IMG/VR virus record: IMGVR_UViG_3300047319_001486 | Span: 1 to 34,221 of that record | Source: a virus | Reading direction: 5' to 3' (one strand) | Length of the DNA: 34,221 bases | Notes under the pieces: generated by a model | What the model was told of the DNA's origin: nothing | Database searches by the model: none | What the model saw: only the letters and a program-made list of their open reading frames with translations | Position numbers and translations under genes: made by a program | In this document: in pieces, positions 30,341-34,221 of the stretch | How the letters are laid out: the number at the start of each line of letters is the position of its first letter | How positions within the stretch are numbered: position 1 is the first letter of the stretch

Positions 30341-31426
30341 ATGCCGACGATCAGCAAGCGCAAGGCCTGGGAGTTCACTAGCACCACTCTCATCGAGGGC
30401 GTCCCGGCCTATGCCTTCAGCGTGGACGTGCCCAGCAGTCATGCCTGGACCCGCAATGTCCAGAGCCGCGTGGCGCAGGACCCCTGCGGTGGGCCGCCCA
30501 CGATCATCGAGCGGGCCGATAGCCCGATGCCCCTGCGCGTCATCACGGTGCCCTTCCGCATCCCCGGCCCGAACAACAGCGACGGCCAGCTCGGCAAGGT
30601 CCGCAACGCCATCTGGTTCGGCGGCGCCTACAAGGTCAAGAACCCGCGCGAGACGCTGTACGCCCAGTTCGACCCGACGAGCTGGACAGAGGAGGACACG
30701 GGCGTGGCCTGGACGATTACCGTGGCCCTCCACGAGATCCCCGACCCCACCATCCCGCTGCCGCCCCTGCCGCCGGTGGGGACCGGCGTGCCCCCCGGCG
30801 TGGTGCTCAGCCAGCTGATGGTCCGCCCCAGCCGCGCCGCTCACGATGCCTACGACGCCGTCGCCAGCGTGGACGTGGTCGTGCAGTTCCAGGGGCTGGC
30901 GGGGTTTACCGCGGATGACTTTGTGGGCCTATTCCCCGTGGGCACGGCCGGCTCGACGACCGCCGATAGCGTGGGCTGGATCACCACCGGCAACATCGAC
31001 GTGGGGACTGCCGCGATTCATCAGAACGACGAACTGCCCGAGGGCGACTACGAGGTGCGCGTAAGCTACGGGGCCGGTCCGACGATTCTGGTCGGCCCGA
31101 CGATCCCGATCAAGCTGACGGGCCTCTACAGTTACACGAATGCCCGCACGGCCGGCCCGAGCGGCTACGCCAACGTGCCGGTGGGCGGGGCCGTCGGGTT
31201 CTCGTGGTGGTCCACCGACGAGGAGGCCGCCACGGACCCCGTGGACGGCGCCGGCCTGACCAACCAGGACTACGCCCACGCCTTCTGGTCGCACGCCATC
31301 GACACGCCCGCCAACCTCAGCGGCACGGAGTACTTCACCGTCGACTCGCGCGGCACCTACAAGGCCGTCCTGCACCGGGCCAGCGGCGCCGAGGTACTCG
31401 CGCCGGTCGCGCTGACAGTGTACTGA
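30341..31426 (+). CDS. Distal tail-like protein
   Basis: A 361-residue protein four bases after the tape measure stop. The first third (WEFTSTTLIEGVPAYAFSVD and IERADSPMPLRVITVPFRIP) and the middle (VWQ-less beta segments such as VVVQFQGLAGFTADDF, YEVRVSYGAGPTILVGPTIP) are beta-rich; the C-terminal half looks like an added beta-sandwich. Position right after the tape measure fits a distal tail (Dit) protein joining tube and tip. No catalytic motif is seen; a minor tail protein is the general alternative. Confidence 0.6.
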   Translation: MPTISKRKAWEFTSTTLIEGVPAYAFSVDVPSSHAWTRNVQSRVAQDPCGGPPTIIERADSPMPLRVITVPFRIPGPNNSDGQLGKVRNAIWFGGAYKVKNPRETLYAQFDPTSWTEEDTGVAWTITVALHEIPDPTIPLPPLPPVGTGVPPGVVLSQLMVRPSRAAHDAYDAVASVDVVVQFQGLAGFTADDFVGLFPVGTAGSTTADSVGWITTGNIDVGTAAIHQNDELPEGDYEVRVSYGAGPTILVGPTIPIKLTGLYSYTNARTAGPSGYANVPVGGAVGFSWWSTDEEAATDPVDGAGLTNQDYAHAFWSHAIDTPANLSGTEYFTVDSRGTYKAVLHRASGAEVLAPVALTVY

Positions 31427-31427
31427 C

Positions 31428-33140
31428 ATGAACCGCTATGGAACGTTCCCCTACGGCACGCAGCCCTACGGGTTCCTGCTGGACGCCAACGCCCGGCTCC
31501 TGACAGGGATCTACAGCCGGCCGCCGCCGCTGAACCCTCCCACGGTGCCGGGCCCGCCGGGCCCGACGCCCGTGAACCCGCTGAACGTGGTGCCGCCGAA
31601 CACGGCACGGCGGCGCACCACCTGCGCGCGCATCTGGTCGTTCGACCTGGAGAACTGGGCGCTGGGCGAGCCGCTGCCCTCCGTGGCGCCGGGCGCCAGC
31701 GAGACCGTGGCGCTAGTCTCCGACCGCTGGGCCGACGCGACGCTCAGCTTCAGCGTGCAGGACAGCGACCGCTACCTGGACCCCGCCGACCTGGAGCCGC
31801 TGGTGCGAGAGGGGCGCGCGGTCGTCGTCGTGCGCCAGGTTACCGACCACCTGGGCAACACGGCAGTGGAGCAGAGCCCGCCCTACGTGATCCAGGGCGT
31901 GCCGAGCCGCAGCGACGACTTCCAGGGCGGCGACTCGCTGGCGATCAGCGCCGTCGACCGGCTCCAGTACTTCCGCACGCTCGCGGAGTCCAACAACGGG
32001 TTCTTCTACATGAAGGGCGCCTGGTGGGTGTTCGACGCCGCGGCGGCCCTGGGCATTGTCTACGGCAACGAGGGCCTGCCCCTGCCGGGCATCGAGCACG
32101 ACGAGGTGCTCGGGGACTCTCACCACAGCTCCTTTCTCCAGTTCCTCCAGGCGTACCTGCTGGTCCAGCTCGGCGCCGGCAGCGTCCGGGCACTCTGGGA
32201 CTTCCGCCCCTCCGAGGACATGACGCCGTTTTGGGCAACCGCCTTCGCCAAGCCGCAGTACTTTGAGAGCCAGGCCGGGGCCACGCTAAGCGGCGGCGGC
32301 AGCAGCAGCAGCAACACCACGCCAACGACCGTCCAGCTCAGCTACGGCTCGGAGGGGTTTATCTTCATCGGCTCACCGGGGCAGCGGATCAGCCACGGCG
32401 ACATGCTGAACTGGGTGTGGGGCGGCGCTCCCTTTCGGATGAGCTACGGCACTGACGGCCACTACATCATCCGCCCCGTGCAGAAGGAGGCGGCGAGCGG
32501 GTGGGCCGCGGTCTACCAGCCGACCGGGCAGGGCGGCTTCTACGTGCCGTGGGAGCGCATGGAGCTGAACCTGTCCAGCCCCAGCACGCGCTCGGTCACC
32601 TACCTGCTCACGTTTACGCCCGCAGTTACCCTCGGTGGTGAAGGCGGTGTAGCGTCCGGGGGAGGTGGCGTAGCGTCGTCCGGCGTGATGACGGCAGCGT
32701 TCGGCTATACGGCGGCTGACTGGGCGGCGCTGCAGAGGCTGAACGTCGGCTCGGCGGTCTCCTGGAACCGGCGCTTCCCGTTTCGTCCAGAGGTGGATAC
32801 CGCCACCAGCGTCGTTGAGCGGGACGTGGTCACCATTGCTCGCGGCTTCGGCAACGCCAACGTGGCGGTCTATCCAGGGACCGGGGTGCCGACCAACCCC
32901 GGCACGGTCGGCGGCTTCGACGAGTACTGTCGCTATACGCTGGGACTGGTCCTCGGCCAGGCTGAGCGGATCGTGCTGACTGTGGACTCCGCTGTAACAC
33001 CGCCCGAGCTGGGCACGACCATGTCCGTGGTGGACCGCCGCAAGGGCATTAACGGGACGTATCGCCTGACCACCCTGAGCCGGCCGCTCGGCATCCAGGC
33101 GGCTACCTGGTCGCTCAACTGGCTCCGGGACAACGACTGA
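31428..33140 (+). CDS. Tail-tip hub / minor tail protein
   Basis: A 570-residue protein one base after the previous stop. It opens MNRYGTFPYGTQPYGF, then has a proline-rich spacer (about 28-60), and a structural body with ARIWSFDLENWALGEPLPS, ATLSFSVQDSDRYLDPADLE and SLAISAVDRLQYFRTLAES, then two glycine/serine-rich loops (GGGSSSSNTT; GGEGGVASGGGGVASS). Strand-rich segments such as ISHGDMLNWVWGGAPFRM and RIVLTVDSAVTPPELGTTMS suit a baseplate hub or tail-associated protein of the gp27 type. Identification is by order and general pattern. Its stop overlaps the next ATG (TGATG). Confidence 0.55.
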   Translation: MNRYGTFPYGTQPYGFLLDANARLLTGIYSRPPPLNPPTVPGPPGPTPVNPLNVVPPNTARRRTTCARIWSFDLENWALGEPLPSVAPGASETVALVSDRWADATLSFSVQDSDRYLDPADLEPLVREGRAVVVVRQVTDHLGNTAVEQSPPYVIQGVPSRSDDFQGGDSLAISAVDRLQYFRTLAESNNGFFYMKGAWWVFDAAAALGIVYGNEGLPLPGIEHDEVLGDSHHSSFLQFLQAYLLVQLGAGSVRALWDFRPSEDMTPFWATAFAKPQYFESQAGATLSGGGSSSSNTTPTTVQLSYGSEGFIFIGSPGQRISHGDMLNWVWGGAPFRMSYGTDGHYIIRPVQKEAASGWAAVYQPTGQGGFYVPWERMELNLSSPSTRSVTYLLTFTPAVTLGGEGGVASGGGGVASSGVMTAAFGYTAADWAALQRLNVGSAVSWNRRFPFRPEVDTATSVVERDVVTIARGFGNANVAVYPGTGVPTNPGTVGGFDEYCRYTLGLVLGQAERIVLTVDSAVTPPELGTTMSVVDRRKGINGTYRLTTLSRPLGIQAATWSLNWLRDND

Positions 33141-34221
33141 TGCCGAGAGACCTGCGCACTATCCTGCGCGACCATCTGCTGTCGATCCTGGCCCAGCGCC
33201 AGGAGGCGCTTGCCCAGCAGGCAGAGGACGCGCAGGCCCAGCAGGCTGCGGCCGCCACGCGCATCGAGACCGCCCCCGCCGCGCAGCCCACCGCTTATCC
33301 GGTAACCGACCCCATCCAGCGGACGGAGGCCCTGCCCGTCGCCCAGCCGGTGCCCACGCGCCAGGGGCCGGACGCCGACCCGCTCGCGCGCACCCAGCCC
33401 TCCGGCGTCCCCGCGCCGCCTCCTCAGACCGGCCCGTCCAAGAGCGCGCTGGACTTCCAGAAGGAAGAAGCGACGCACGTCTACACGGTCACGCCCGGCA
33501 TCGGCAACATCAACCCGCAGCTTAGCCAGCCGACGCTCGACATCCCGCAGAGCATCCAGGACAAGGAGGAGGCGCAGCAGCGCCAACAGCAGGAGCAGCG
33601 CAGGGAGCCCGAGCCGCCGCCCGAAAAGCCACCGTCCGAGCGCCGCGCCGAGGCGGCCAAGGAACTAGAGTCCAACCGCGTCCAGCAGCCTGAGCTGCGC
33701 ACCCCATCCGCGCCGGTGCCCCCGCCGCCCGAGCCGCCCAAGGCGCCGCCGGAGCCGCCGCCACCGCCCAAGCCACCGGAGCCGCCCAAGCCACCCGAGG
33801 TCAACCGCTACATTCAGGAGAATGAGCGGCCCAACGCCGGCGGCAAGGGTCGCATTGACCAGGCCGCCATCAGCCGCACCTCCGAGGCCGCGGAGAAGGG
33901 CGGCGTAGTCGAGAAAGGCATCAGCGCCATCGAGCGCGAGCAGACCGCGCTCAAGGAGGGCGTGCCGACCTACACGGGTGCCCAGAAGGAGAGCCTGGAG
34001 GCCCACACCGGCGGCTGGAGCGACGAGCGCATGGCGGCGTTCGCCCAGCAGCAGTACGAGGACGACAAGAAGATCGCCAAGGACGAGAAGGACACTCTCG
34101 ACAAGCTGGAGAAGGACAGCCAGGAGCGCGACGCCGAGCCGCCCTGGGTGCGCGACTCCGTGGTGCAGGACGACCTCGCCCTGAAGATCGCGCAGATGGA
34201 CGAGGGTGTGGGCCGCTACAG
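33140..34221 (+). CDS. Tail protein with proline-rich linker, incomplete at window end
   Basis: An open frame of 360 codons from the ATG overlapping the hub stop runs off the end of the window. The N-terminal 35 residues are a Gln/Ala-rich helix (LLSILAQRQEALAQQAEDAQ), followed by long disordered Pro/Gln/Glu-rich stretches, including PPPPEPPKAPPEPPPPPKPP (about 195-215), then a charged helical region (MAAFAQQQYEDDKKIAKDEK). This composition suggests an extended minor tail or fibre-linker protein. The family is not recognised and the C-terminal domain is outside the window. Confidence 0.7.
   Translation, partial: MPRDLRTILRDHLLSILAQRQEALAQQAEDAQAQQAAAATRIETAPAAQPTAYPVTDPIQRTEALPVAQPVPTRQGPDADPLARTQPSGVPAPPPQTGPSKSALDFQKEEATHVYTVTPGIGNINPQLSQPTLDIPQSIQDKEEAQQRQQQEQRREPEPPPEKPPSERRAEAAKELESNRVQQPELRTPSAPVPPPPEPPKAPPEPPPPPKPPEPPKPPEVNRYIQENERPNAGGKGRIDQAAISRTSEAAEKGGVVEKGISAIEREQTALKEGVPTYTGAQKESLEAHTGGWSDERMAAFAQQQYEDDKKIAKDEKDTLDKLEKDSQERDAEPPWVRDSVVQDDLALKIAQMDEGVGRY

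Overview
The window is a late (virion structure) gene block of a tailed double-stranded DNA phage or prophage with siphovirus-type architecture. It reads almost entirely on the + strand: the terminase large-subunit end, portal, MuF-like head protein, HK97-type prohead protease, HK97-type major capsid protein, head-tail connectors, major tail protein, tail assembly chaperones, tape measure protein, and distal tail and hub proteins. The DNA is visibly GC-rich, uses AGGAGG-type ribosome binding sites, and links genes by ATGA, GTGA or TGATG overlaps. The host cannot be named from the sequence. A GC-rich bacterium such as a member of Chloroflexota or Actinomycetota is plausible, but that is inference. 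No integrase, lysis or replication gene is visible, so lytic versus prophage cannot be decided.

Layout. (1) 1-1200: the terminase C-terminus, an unknown protein coupled to it, and one reverse-strand DNA-binding-type regulator with a palindromic operator-like pair in its upstream region. (2) 1220-15607: three very large genes that are the remarkable part of the window. The first is a portal protein (1559 aa) fused to a 2H phosphoesterase-like domain, two ADP-ribosyltransferase (ART)-like domains and a Zeta-toxin-like kinase. The second is a MuF-like head protein (2117 aa) carrying three ART-like domains, an HELGH metallopeptidase-like domain and a C-terminal domain resembling DUF3626. The third is a 1009-aa protein with three more ART-like domains. 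Thirteen copies of a short linker motif (NPDQPRDxxGRW or WDEAQHPRxPAGxxxGGEF types) separate the domains. (3) 15604-16606: three small genes, a tRNA-Met(CAT) with a 14-nt tandem duplication in its D arm, a structured intergenic segment and a strong intrinsic terminator. (4) 16607-23070: protease, capsid, putative decoration protein and connectors. (5) 23075-34221: major tail protein, tail chaperones with a likely +1 frameshift at TCC-TTT-CGT, tape measure protein with about ten N-terminal 30-residue repeats, then tail-tip proteins; the last gene runs off the window.

How it may work together (inference). The portal C-terminus and MuF-type proteins face the capsid interior, so the fused enzymes are placed to be packaged and delivered with the DNA, like the ART Alt of phage T4. 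The downstream prohead protease could cut the repeated linkers and free individual effectors. The block matches the 'polyvalent protein' idea described for phages and conjugative elements, but the fusion to the portal, the eight ART-like modules and an in-frame cassette bounded by direct repeats deserve attention.
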